DNA of 64,000 nucleotides, taken from assembly GCA_035772405.1 (NCBI GenBank), contig JAYKKM010000173.1, positions 593,501-657,500 on the forward strand, in the 5' to 3' direction. Shown here piece after piece: positions 60,701 through 64,000 of this stretch. This DNA comes from Chrysogorgia sp. JL179-B06. Lineage: Eukaryota > Cnidaria > Anthozoa > Scleralcyonacea > Chrysogorgiidae. The translations under genes were made by a program, and so were the position numbers. The stretch's first letter is position 1. Every line of letters starts with the position of its first letter. A model generated the notes under the pieces. That model was not told the DNA's origin, did not search any database, and saw nothing but the letters and a program-made list of their open reading frames with translations.

Positions 60701-61782
60701 TTAGTTAGTATTGAGGTTAGTGTTAGTAAAAGAGTTAGTTCTCTGTTAGTATTTGGGTTAACATTAGGGTTTGCATTTTGTTCTTCATATATCGCGGAGA
60801 TTTTGACGGCAAGACGAAACGACAAACGCTAACGATGTGACGGTTACCACGAACGAACAAGAGACGCTATGAGAACTGCCGCGCTTAAAGCCGACATTCC
60901 ATGAAGTTGACTGATTGATAAAAGCTCGATCATTTGCGGTAATAATACAGAAGGAGGCCCTATACAGAAGTTATATATGCGTATAATGCGCCCATGTTGT
61001 CAGGAAGCTATAGGCTCGTGGGTAACAGCGGTGGGGACTGTAGTGCCGAAAGATCGGGTGAACGTGAGCAACATATCTCCGAACTGCGTATACATGATCA
61101 GCACAGGCATAGTCAATTAGACTCGGGTTATCTAGAAAGCGAAGCGAAACCTCGATAATGATATGATTGGGGGATTCTCGGCTTGTGTAATTACACGGTT
61201 CTTCTCCTTTTATCCGCTCGGACAAAAGACTTGAATAGAGGTTATGTGTTTCGCACTCGCCGGTTATAATAGCGATTGGTGTACACAATGGAAAGTGCGG
61301 AAGATTGTATGGGGCGGACGGCTATATAATATAGTACCGCGTGAAATACTCTTTAAGATTATCACCGCGCGCGGCTTTATTATGCAACCAAGCAACAACT
61401 TTCACTTACTTTTCGTAGTCCGTTCGACAGTATAGCTTTCTATCCCTACTGAAACACTTTCTCGATAACTGGCAATGACATTTGCAACACTGCAGACAGC
61501 TTTCATGCCAGGAGTCCTCTGTGACTTTCATCAGAAACCTGTCCTCGATCGGTTGATGGCAACCCGTGCAGATATTCGTTGTGTTTCCAACGCCACCAGT
61601 GTTTTCTCCTATATACAAATATAGAAATAATGTGAAGGCTTTGCGGTTGGAACTGCACTAGTACTATGGGGGCAACGGATGAATTGGTCGTAACAAGCGA
61701 TGCATGTGCGGCTCGCTTTGTAATATAGTTTTTTGTGAAACGAACCGTCAGGAGAAAATGTCGATGTATCGTCCATAGTCAT
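32331..61782 (-). CDS. lmx: LMX1-class LIM-homeodomain transcription factor (spliced gene, 7 coding exons)
   Basis: This gene encodes a nuclear DNA-binding transcription factor. LIM domains bind cofactors of the LDB/CLIM type, and LMX1 proteins act in dorsal and neural patterning in bilaterians (family knowledge). I joined exons 61746-61782 (tentative), 61410-61608, 43528-43745, 39303-39451, 36451-36528, 35897-35999 and 32331-32701. All phases match and the frame is 1155 nt, 384 residues plus stop; vertebrate LMX1A/B are about 380-400. LIM1 spans residues 26-77 and LIM2 85-136, each with the full set of eight zinc ligands. The homeodomain (about residues 173-233) has WFQNQR in helix 3 and carries two introns, after homeodomain positions 29 and 55. 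An acidic linker (residues 153-168) precedes it. The C-terminus ends LMHDMLNSF, comparable to the LMX1 ending LYSMQNSYF. Other LIM-HD classes (Lhx2, Lhx3, Islet) fit less well because the homeodomain reads [11 protein letters not shown] and SSKPCRK, the LMX signature. Only exon 1 is uncertain. Confidence 0.93.
32799..32840. repeat. Hairpin in lmx intron 6
   Basis: ATTTATGCGGCATACAGCCC pairs with GGGCTGTATATCGCATAAAT around a CA loop. A second, shorter hairpin (GGGATGTATGGCGCATACATCCC-like) is at about 32971-32993. Confidence 0.7.
33022..35778. repeat. 17-bp tandem array filling lmx intron 6
   Basis: The plus-strand unit is CTCTCTAATAAACACCT, with length variants of 13-19 bp and subtypes CACCCCT, CATCCCT, CTCCCCT and CACCCGT. 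It has about 160 copies over 2.75 kb. Blocks of subtypes recur in the same order (for example 33895-34060 and 34260-34430), so whole segments have been copied. In the lmx sense strand the unit reads GGTGTTTATTAGAGAGA. No ORF of note. Confidence 0.96.
35897..35999 (-). CDS. lmx: lmx exon 6, end of homeodomain
   Basis: The exon starts IKKLARR directly after the acceptor TCTTTAG, completing homeodomain positions 56-60 and continuing the LMX motif AK(M/I)KKLARR. About 27 polar, basic-rich residues follow, ending KKSKEDK. The donor is GTATGT. A 17-bp tandem array starts about 120 bp downstream in the next intron, and a TTAA-flanked repeat arm lies about 75 bp upstream of the acceptor. Confidence 0.92.
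36073..36190. repeat. Solo arm of the 44917-45374 TTAA foldback element, in lmx intron 5
   Basis: TTAA at 36069-36072 is followed by AGGGATACACCAGCCAAAAT, CATATGAAAGATC and TTTCAGCATTCCT, matching the left arm at 44917. The right arm is not recognisable. It begins 74 bp upstream of lmx exon 6. Confidence 0.8.
36451..36528 (-). CDS. lmx: lmx exon 5, homeodomain helices 2 and 3
   Basis: This is a 78-bp exon of exactly 26 codons between acceptor TTTTTAG and donor GTAAAC. It encodes homeodomain positions 30-55, from [13 protein letters not shown] to VWFQNQRAK, and so contains the recognition helix with Trp48, Gln50, Asn51 and Arg53. No ORF finder would pick it up because it has no start codon and is short. 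Confidence 0.95.
36600..37810. other. lmx intron 4, part without recognised elements
   Basis: No domain-bearing ORF and no large repeat found. Two facing segments with GGGCCA(T/C)GAAACTA (36759-36775 and 37471-37486) hint at a decayed dispersed repeat. Confidence 0.45.
37810..38245 (-). repeat. Dispersed repeat, copy in lmx intron 4
   Basis: It shares with 50000-50232 (opposite orientation) TTGCAACAATTTTCG-type sequence, GCGACAAGTTGC, CCTCCATCTGCAAC and TTGGCGACT. The minus ORF 37812-38249 and the plus ORF 49732-50421 give similar peptides ([15 protein letters not shown]), but no known domain, so they come from the repeat. It has several internal TTGCACGAAA..TTG motifs. Confidence 0.7.
38248..39246. 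mobile_element. TTAA-type foldback element with a second element nested inside
   Basis: The left arm (AAGTGCCAATGAATAG, AATTAAGTTTGTCTTATTTG) pairs with the right arm ending ATTCGTACTTTAA at 39250. The arms hold TAGCAAGTTGTACACA and its complement. The right arm is interrupted at 38671-39195 by another element. The 3' end lies 56 bp from lmx exon 4. Confidence 0.85.
38671..39195. mobile_element. TTAA-flanked foldback element, 525 bp, nested
   Basis: The ends AGTGCCTATGTCACAAC and GTGACATAGGCACT pair, with long arms (AGTTCTTTTCTAGTTTTCGA). TTAA lies on both sides (38667-38670, 39196-39199). Removing it with one TTAA restores the host arm ..GTTTTAAGAGTT.., as in the left arm complement. The ORF 38867-39106 crosses its centre and is not a gene. 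Confidence 0.92.
39303..39451 (-). CDS. lmx: lmx exon 4, acidic linker and homeodomain helix 1
   Basis: The acceptor is GTTTTAG and the donor GTAGGC. The exon encodes an Asp/Glu/Ser-rich linker and then homeodomain positions 2-29, including the LMX-type arm KRPRTILT and the end SSKPCRK. A sense-oriented LINE 3' end with a TCTA microsatellite abuts the acceptor, leaving only about 10 bp of other sequence before the AG. Confidence 0.95.
39464..40140 (-). pseudogene. Jockey/CR1-like LINE, C-terminal fragment, sense-oriented in lmx intron 3
   Basis: On the minus strand, [22 protein letters not shown] (about 40040-40110, one frame) is followed in another frame by [20 protein letters not shown] and [28 protein letters not shown]2 C-terminus with at least one frame change and the final residues lost. 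The 3' end reads AAAATAAAGGTTTTC and then TATCTATCTA, ending about 10 bp before the AG of lmx exon 4. Confidence 0.75.
40155..40635 (-). repeat. Dispersed repeat, copy 1 (pairs with 42930-43355)
   Basis: The sequence from GGACTGGATTGAGCTTTCTA through GACGCTCGCGAAATAGG to CACATAATCCAACAAAAACC is shared in direct orientation with 42930-43355 at about 95 percent by eye. Inside, GGCCATTACTAAGGGACCAA and its complement near 40632-40655 form an inverted pair. Confidence 0.85.
40745..41268. mobile_element. Foldback element, about 520 bp
   Basis: The left arm (AATGTTGCTTAAATGAAAGT, CGCCTTACATGAGAATGG) pairs with the right arm (CATGTAAGGCGACA, AAGCAACACTTG). Inner arms include CTTTGTTTATCGTATT and its complement. 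Outer TTAA sites are not recognisable. It interrupts a copy of the 31356-31765 subfamily that continues at 41270. Confidence 0.8.
41270..41420. repeat. Partial copy of the 31356-31765 subfamily
   Basis: AATGTTAATAGTTTACGGTA and GAGAAATAACGTTTTCATTC match the left arm of 31356-31765. Confidence 0.7.
41495..41635 (+). mobile_element. SINE fragment with the same conserved block as 27600-27800
   Basis: CCACTCAGGGTCTTAAATCT, GGGTCTTCTCGGATAACGAC and TTAAATCGTAGGCCCTCGGA match the earlier copy. The tRNA-like head is missing. Confidence 0.75.
42180..42230 (-). repeat. Hammerhead-like core motif (CTGAAGA..GAAA)
   Basis: On the minus strand CTGAAGA is followed by A, then GACCTG, a 6-nt loop, CAGGTC and GAAA. 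This matches the order core / helix II / core of a hammerhead ribozyme. Helices I and III are not evident. Such motifs are known from Penelope-like elements. Confidence 0.4.
42354..42645. mobile_element. Foldback element with an internal 20-bp expansion in one arm
   Basis: The ends GGTTGACCCTGTAAAATCGT and ACGATTTCACAGGAGGGTCAACC-type sequence pair. GTGAAGTAAT..GCTTGTC and its complement are the inner arms. The left arm contains four to five copies of TAGATAGATTTTTCACAATT (42378-42466); the right arm has only one, so the expansion came after the element formed. Confidence 0.8.
42649..42704. repeat. (TTAA)n microsatellite
   Basis: About 13 uninterrupted copies directly after the foldback element. 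Confidence 0.95.
42930..43355 (-). repeat. Dispersed repeat, copy 2 (pairs with 40155-40635)
   Basis: See copy 1. Sequence at 42720-42800 (GACTGGATCGAGCAACT) is an inverted counterpart of 40670-40735, so the two loci also share their neighbouring repeat in the opposite arrangement. The minus ORF 43162-43380 belongs to the repeat. Confidence 0.8.
43528..43745 (-). CDS. lmx: lmx exon 3, second LIM domain
   Basis: The acceptor is TTGCAG and the donor GTAAGT. The first base completes a lysine codon begun in exon 2, and the next residues are [14 protein letters not shown] domain 2 has C-x2-C-x18-H-x2-C-x2-C-x2-C-x18-C-x2-H, so all zinc ligands are present. It ends in a short linker, [10 protein letters not shown]. 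The intron before it is 17.7 kb, the largest in the gene. Foldback element 43914-44211 lies 168 bp upstream of its acceptor. Confidence 0.95.
43827..43874. repeat. (TA)n microsatellite
   Basis: Two TA runs separated by CAA, between lmx exon 3 and the foldback element. Confidence 0.95.
43914..44211. mobile_element. TTAA-flanked foldback element, 298 bp
   Basis: The ends AGGGGCTATGTCACGAT and ATCGTGACATAGCCCCT pair, with arms of about 65 bp (GCCTGGTTACTCAGCTGAGC). TTAA on both sides (43910-43913, 44212-44215). Confidence 0.92.
44551..44588 (+). repeat. Poly-C tract, 38 bases
   Basis: Uninterrupted C run in lmx intron 2; on the lmx sense strand this is poly-G. Confidence 0.98.
44917..45374. 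mobile_element. TTAA-flanked foldback element, 458 bp
   Basis: The ends AGGGATACTCCAGCCAAAAT and ATTTTGGCTGCAGTATCCCT pair, with arms of about 140 bp (TCATATGAAAGATC, TTTCAGCATTCCT). TTAA at 44913-44916 and 45375-45378. A solo arm is at 36073-36190. The ORF 44814-45014 enters it and is not a gene. Confidence 0.92.
45676..45810. repeat. (TA)n-rich microsatellite with AAATATATA interruptions
   Basis: About 135 bp of TA repeats interrupted by AAATATA; it generates the Tyr/Ile-rich ORF 45651-45878. Confidence 0.95.
45811..45900 (-). mobile_element. tRNA-derived SINE head, minus strand
   Basis: The tRNA-like part is 45821-45892 on the minus strand, with A box GTAGCTCAATGG and B box GGTTTGATTCC. 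It faces the plus-strand copy at 46034, so the two units are head to head about 140 bp apart. Confidence 0.7.
45960..46200 (+). mobile_element. tRNA-derived SINE unit
   Basis: The hairpin ACTGCCGCATAGGCAGT (45966-45982) lies 68 nt upstream of the tRNA-like part (46034-46105, 72 nt), the same spacing as at 14476/14544. A box TAGCTCAATGG, B box GGTTCGATTCC. The tail matches the 14620-14720 copy through CTCTCCCACATTCACTACAG. Confidence 0.8.
46430..46515. repeat. Tandem AAGATGGCGG motifs
   Basis: Four spaced copies of CAAGATGGCG(G) within 80 bp. Overlapping ORFs on both strands (46256-46624) are low-complexity and unsupported. Confidence 0.7.
46625..47412. other. lmx intron 2, stretch without recognised genes
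   Basis: Facing ORFs (46570-46803 minus, 46628-46858 plus) overlap completely and show no domain. 47370-47412 is homologous to the minus strand of 7971-8060. Confidence 0.5.
47421..47571. mobile_element. hAT-type MITE, 151 bp, with perfect 8-bp target duplication
   Basis: The ends CAGTAGCGTAGCAA and TAGCTACGCCACTG are near-perfect inverted termini. GGTATAAT occurs directly on both sides (47413-47420, 47572-47579). 8-bp duplications and CAG..CTG ends are typical of hAT elements (family knowledge). The interior is GGGGCCCC-rich with no ORF. Confidence 0.92.
47698..48065 (-). pseudogene. L2-like LINE, 3' end on the minus strand
   Basis: The minus strand encodes [20 protein letters not shown] and KKHLKTFLF, then a tail ending with TTATAAATACAT and (TTA)n at 47698-47716. 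Only the last 60 or so residues remain. Confidence 0.75.
48444..48806 (+). pseudogene. DUF3504-type (Crypton-derived) protein, first exon, one-base frameshift
   Basis: From [12 protein letters not shown] the frame runs through an acidic helix region to IAKYECRDL. The expected continuation [20 protein letters not shown] and [15 protein letters not shown] is in another frame, reached by dropping one A in the AAAC at about 48655. ECRDLNxWLxKF and the RYPxxSLYxxxxGLQR pattern is the start of the DUF3504 domain found in ZMYM, QRICH1 and KCTD1-like proteins, which derive from Crypton tyrosine recombinases (family knowledge). A donor (AAG then GTTAGT) follows at 48807. No catalytic part was found. 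It is either an inactivated copy or a sequencing error. Confidence 0.7.
49198..49264. repeat. TATA/CTATATA microsatellite at the insertion site of a Tigger-like element
   Basis: TATATACTATATA repeats continue on the other side of the element at 49973-49995. Confidence 0.85.
49265..49972. mobile_element. Tigger/pogo-like MITE, 708 bp, TA target
   Basis: The left end CAGTTGACTCTC and the right end GAGAGTCAACTG are inverted, with TA on both sides. Both subterminal regions hold repeated GTAAGCGGACAC and GTCCGCTTA motifs in opposite orientation. This arrangement is typical of Tigger-type Tc1/mariner elements (family knowledge). No transposase; the ORFs 49173-49424 and 49732-50421 only overlap it in part and are not genes. 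Confidence 0.88.
50000..50232 (+). repeat. Dispersed repeat, copy in lmx intron 2
   Basis: Inverted copy of 37810-38245: CGTTTCGTGCAACTTGACT, GAGTCGCCAAAGAGGAAAAT, GTTGCAGATGGAGGTGTTAC. See that entry. Confidence 0.7.
50420..50960 (+). pseudogene. LINE C-terminal remnant with poly(A)-like end
   Basis: [20 protein letters not shown] and FNRTYEKLI (50490-50610) resemble the final motif of jockey/CR1-type ORF2. The 3' UTR of about 330 bp ends AATAAAGTTATTAAAAAAAC with an A-rich run at 50935-50960. Confidence 0.6.
51250..51430 (+). mobile_element. Probable Penelope-like element end with a hammerhead-like motif
   Basis: CTGATGA (51308-51314) is followed by A, GGGC, TCC, GCTC and GAAA (51327-51330). 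Then ACG, a 9-nt loop and CGT precede a C at 51345, the position of hammerhead cleavage. Outside this core, 51252-51293 and 51338-51383 are long complementary arms. The motif ACGCAGCAC (51404) and a T-rich run follow, as at 58145. Penelope-like elements are known to carry hammerhead motifs (family knowledge). Helix I does not directly adjoin the core, so activity is doubtful. Confidence 0.5.
51715..52300 (+). pseudogene. L2-like LINE, C-terminal RT fragment and 3' tail
   Basis: The plus strand encodes [40 protein letters not shown] and, after a frame change near 51870, [20 protein letters not shown] and [16 protein letters not shown]. The 3' end reads GTGTAACAGCGCTATAGAAA followed by (TTA)n at 52282-52302. 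No ORF of 60 codons survives. Confidence 0.82.
52724..53296. mobile_element. TTAA-flanked foldback element, 573 bp
   Basis: The ends AGTGCCACTACGATGAAAA and GATCGTAGTGGCACT pair, with TTAA on both sides (52720-52723, 53297-53300). The arms continue with gaps toward GAATCTGACGTCAC-type inner sequence. The minus ORF 53029-53295 lies wholly inside and is not a gene. A partial relative is at 1994-2270. Confidence 0.85.
53305..53455 (+). pseudogene. L2-like LINE 3' tail only
   Basis: ATTGTAAAGCTCCTATGAAC, AGACGATATATAAATGCTG and (TTA)n (53438-53455) match the 3' ends of the other L2-like copies. No coding part is left. Confidence 0.6.
53763..54853 (+). repeat. Tandem duplication of about 1.05 kb, copy 1
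   Basis: It begins CTTTAGTTTCCAGTGAGGAG and is followed head to tail by copy 2. Inside, 53810-53905 and 54085-54190 are inverted arms (TCGATAGTCTAAATCATGAG), so the plus ORF 53825-54076 and the minus ORF 53937-54167 encode similar peptides. Near its end are three units of GGATTCGAGTTA in the strand opposite to the large 12-bp array. No gene. Confidence 0.9.
54854..55852 (+). repeat. Tandem duplication of about 1.05 kb, copy 2
   Basis: Same order of segments as copy 1 with deletions (about 40 bp near 54940, more near 55050). Both copies end AAACCAACGAATGCT. The minus ORF 54967-55227 is the counterpart of 53937-54167. Confidence 0.9.
56082..57062. repeat. 12-bp satellite array, about 80 copies
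   Basis: The unit is CTAACTCGAATC or CTAACTCGAATT. Five interspersed CTACATGTAACTCGAGT variants (56504, 56583, 56819, 56911, 56987) mark longer repeat blocks. Since 12 is a multiple of 3, frames without stops stay open for the whole array on both strands, giving ORFs of Thr-Arg-Ile-Leu and Glu-Phe-Glu-Leu repeats. These are not genes. Confidence 0.97.
57063..58025. other. lmx intron 2, 5' part, no recognised gene
   Basis: Only small unsupported ORFs. The composition becomes slightly richer in G+C toward the LIM1 exon. Confidence 0.5.
58028..58170 (+). mobile_element. Probable Penelope-like element end, second copy
   Basis: CTGACGA (58036), TTCGAAACG (58054) and, about 100 bp later, CTACGCAGCACAACACG with a T-rich run match the layout at 51308-51430. 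Helix II pairing is weak here. Confidence 0.4.
58171..61409. other. lmx intron 2 next to the LIM1 exon, no recognised gene
   Basis: No ORF with a domain or splice pattern. 60655-60775 is a degenerate GTTAGTATTA-type repeat. This 3.2 kb has fewer recognisable transposon pieces than the rest of the intron, so conserved noncoding regulatory sequence is possible, but nothing in the sequence alone shows it. Confidence 0.45.
61410..61608 (-). CDS. lmx: lmx exon 2, first LIM domain
   Basis: The exon lies between acceptor TATATAG and donor GTAAGT; entry phase is 1 and exit phase 2. It encodes about 12 linker residues and LIM domain 1 with the spacing C-x2-C-x17-H-x2-C-x2-C-x2-C-x16-C-x2-D. Recognisable LMX-like stretches are [16 protein letters not shown] and [12 protein letters not shown]. 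This is the most 5' exon supported by strong protein similarity. Confidence 0.95.
61746..61782 (-). CDS. lmx: lmx coding exon 1 (tentative)
   Basis: The proposed start ATG is at 61782-61780, encoding [12 protein letters not shown] and one base of the next codon. A GT at 61745-61744 gives phase 1, which is what the LIM1 exon requires. The intron would be only 137 bp. The donor reads GTTCGT, weaker than the GTAAGT of exons 2 and 3, so the true first exon may lie further upstream in the GC-rich flank. A second in-frame ATG is two codons downstream. The short acidic N-terminus is compatible with LMX1 proteins, whose region before LIM1 is short and poorly conserved. Confidence 0.35.
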
Positions 61783-64000
61783 CGGGATAGAGAGGTATTT
61801 GCTGTTGTCAAAGAATCAAGTGTCCCGCTCCCTGGAAGCGTGATTATGTTTGCTCCGAAGGTGTAGTGGGCTTCTTAGTCCACAGCCACAGGTCTTCTCG
61901 TGCTCTTCTGCTCTCGCTGCGCCACCGGCTCCGATTGTTGTCGTTCTCCCGACCAACACAGCCCTGCGTTATGATCTCTTATCTCTCTCCGCTTTGAGCT
62001 TGTGCTTCACTCGCTGCGATCGTCAAACCATGAGCACCTGCCTCGCAACAGAGAGCGGCCTATCTGGACTGACACCGAACCTTGTTCTCGTCGGGAATCG
62101 AGTCGGGGAAAACAGCTGCTGGGCGATCTCGGCTACTCCACTGAGGCTGGACGGCGGGCCGAACAAGCTAGAACTTCGCAAGCGCGCTAGAAATCCTCGA
62201 GTAATCGAAACGGTGCGAGTCGCATCCGTGTTTAGATTTCGCTGCCGAGGTACGCGTGAATGGGTCAATTGACATTTACTTTAGGTTGGCGTTGGTTGTC
62301 GGCAAGCTGCCTTTGTTGTCTTTATAAGGTTAATGACATCTGACACGGAGATTAATTGTCACGTGACTTGAAAAAGAAAGAGTCATCGGAGAGAAAAGGT
62401 GGAGGGAAAAAAGTACCGTGTATCTCCCACCGACACTCTTATCTTATGTCTTTTATGAGGGGGGTGTAGAGAAGAATGGAAATGGCAGCTCGAGATAGAT
62501 TTTCATTGGTTTTGTGGTCGCGATACGTGCACGAGATTGGCGGCGGGTGTTAAACAGCGCCGAGAGAAACCGTTGCGTTCTCGGCTTGTATAGTGTTTCT
62601 TTTATTTCTTCTTTTATTTCGCTCGCGAATGAGCTCCCCGTCGCGAATCTGCTCACCCCTTACCTTCGCCTTTTCAATTCGATTTTATGCGTTGCCGTCG
62701 GGCCGGAAAAACGGCCACGACCAACGACAAACACTAGCAGCGAAAAACACGACTAAGAAACCGCATTCGTCACATACGTGTGAATGATGGGACGGGGACG
62801 AGGTTCTCGCCTGCGGTGAGCACCGTGGGTTTGTGGTGTGCGTGTTCGGGGGTCAAAGAATCTCCGCTCCATTCTAAGCCGTTTCTAACACACTCGAGTG
62901 GCACACTGTCTGGCAACGACCACGTTCGATTCTGGAGTTCGACCGCGGAGTGTGCCTGCGAAGGACTTTCACGCCTTGCCAAGTGTTTCGCCTTGTGTAC
63001 GTCACCACCTTTGATAATTACTCAGTATTTTGTTGACACGAATGCGCCTCAATCGGTTACCGAAACAGCTCTGACCCGCCCCCTGTAACATAATCCTGTC
63101 AGATTGGATTGTTGTCGGCGTTTTTGAAAGGCAGTTCGCGTTCTATTGCCGTTCGTCAGTGGCAATCAGCCCGTCATCGTATTACCCATGGATGCAGGGC
63201 TTTGGAACGTAAAGCGAGCGCTCGCCTTGTTTGTTCGCAGCTCTGTATGCTTGTGTCGGTTGGCGAACAACAAACACTTAAAGTTACACGGAAACCTAGC
63301 CGGGGATAACTAAGCCGAGCGTTCCGAGATCTGCAGACCGCAAATGTCACGAGAAAAGAATCCCGAAGGAATTAGCGAAATCTCATGTCAACAACGACTA
63401 AACATAGAAAGAACATTAAAACGTTGCTTTTATCAACAACGATCCAAGCTCGTACTGCGCGAATCTCTCGAAATGCTTCTTGCAGCACGCCTCCTATGGG
63501 GCTTCTCCCAGACGTTTTCGATTCATGCGTTCACCCCGAGTGCTATACGAACGGGCGTGTTGAAAGATCCGTGGCTAGTCGCTATTTTACGCTATTTACT
63601 CATAACGCCGGTTAGTTTTGTGGCGAGATAATCGTGCTTCCGTCCTCCTGACACGACGACAAATTGTGCGATAATTTCGAGCGCAGTGCAGCCCTCGATT
63701 CACGCAAGCCCCCACAACGGTCTCGTGTCGCGATTACAACAATCACCCTGTAGCGGCTGCCGTTGCACGCAATGAAAACCCGACGACGATCATCACTTGT
63801 GTCGGAACATTTCACCACCTGGCACCATTCCTAACCATTCGTTTCTCGTTTCAGTCGATCGCTGAAGGAGATCGACTGGCGAGCACATACTTTTTAAATC
63901 AGATCTGCAGCTGTGACGATCGCGTTCTAAACCACGGATTAAACATGTATTTTCCTTCGATTGCAACCAAATCGGTTCACACGAGTTGTTTGTTTCGACA
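61783..64000 (-). promoter_or_regulatory. GC-richer 5' flank of lmx; promoter expected here, no gene recognised
   Basis: This stretch is visibly richer in G+C and CpG than the rest of the window and lies immediately upstream of the LMX start region. Many short ORFs run through it on both strands, but none shows a domain, consistent splice sites or similarity I recognise; they follow from the lower stop density. No tandem repeats and no foldback elements were noticed, unlike everywhere else. A CpG-rich promoter and 5' UTR of lmx is the simplest reading, but no TATA box or initiator could be assigned. Confidence 0.35.

Noticed and set aside
60655..60775. Telomere-like repeat (TTAGGG)
   Set aside because: Only one TTAGGGTT occurs within a degenerate GTTAGTATTA-type tract.
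61850..63631. Overlapping ORFs in the GC-rich flank as an upstream gene
   Set aside because: They overlap on both strands, show no domain and are explained by low stop density in GC-rich DNA.

Overview
Organism. The window is animal nuclear DNA: AT-rich, intron-containing and crowded with transposable elements. It is most likely from a cnidarian, probably an anthozoan, but that attribution is an inference from overall character (cnidarian-like LMX protein, mixture of L2/CR1-type LINEs, tRNA-derived SINEs, foldback elements) and not from a diagnostic marker. Nothing prokaryotic, rRNA-like or organellar was seen. The one clear host gene is a LIM-homeobox gene of the LMX1 class on the minus strand. 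I reassembled it from six well-supported coding exons plus one tentative first exon, with consensus GT..AG boundaries (weak only at exon 1) and matching phases: 61746-61782 (tentative), 61410-61608 (LIM1), 43528-43745 (LIM2), 39303-39451 and 36451-36528 (homeodomain), 35897-35999 (end of homeodomain) and 32331-32701 (C-terminus and stop). The spliced frame is 1155 nt, 384 residues, about the length of vertebrate LMX1 proteins. Layout. 1-8.2 kb: the 3' half of a LINE with an open reverse transcriptase, a pair of 260-bp inverted arms 2.8 kb apart, foldback hairpins, a 20-bp tandem repeat and an L2-like LINE tail. 8.26-12.33 kb: a satellite array of about 145 copies of a 28-bp unit, capped at both ends by strand-switched repeat; it leaves all three minus frames open and so creates long spurious ORFs. 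12.3-23.5 kb: decayed LINE ends, (CTAT)n microsatellites, tRNA-derived SINEs, a MADF-domain exon that probably belongs to a Harbinger-like transposon, and a perfect 65-bp palindrome with a 9-bp target duplication. 23.5-32.3 kb: no recognised gene, several foldback elements, a 20-bp tandem repeat and a conserved-core SINE. 32.3-61.8 kb: the LMX gene. Its last intron is nearly filled by a 17-bp tandem array of about 2.75 kb. Its 17.7-kb second intron holds a hAT MITE, a Tigger-like MITE, a frameshifted DUF3504/Crypton-like exon, L2 fragments, a 1-kb tandem duplication and a 12-bp satellite. 61.8-64 kb: GC-richer DNA upstream of LMX, where promoter sequence would be expected but no gene was recognised. 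The main pattern beyond single genes is a swarm of long-armed foldback elements sitting between TTAA target sites (at least six with intact TTAA at both ends, and more partial copies). Several lie within 200 bp of LMX splice sites. Other points of interest are a LINE 3' tail ending about 10 bp from the homeobox 3' splice site, a hAT MITE whose pre-insertion site survives elsewhere in the window, a LINE inserted into a SINE, and hammerhead-ribozyme-like motifs in probable Penelope-like element ends. The genes do not form a pathway: LMX is a single developmental transcription factor and the rest is mobile or repetitive DNA.
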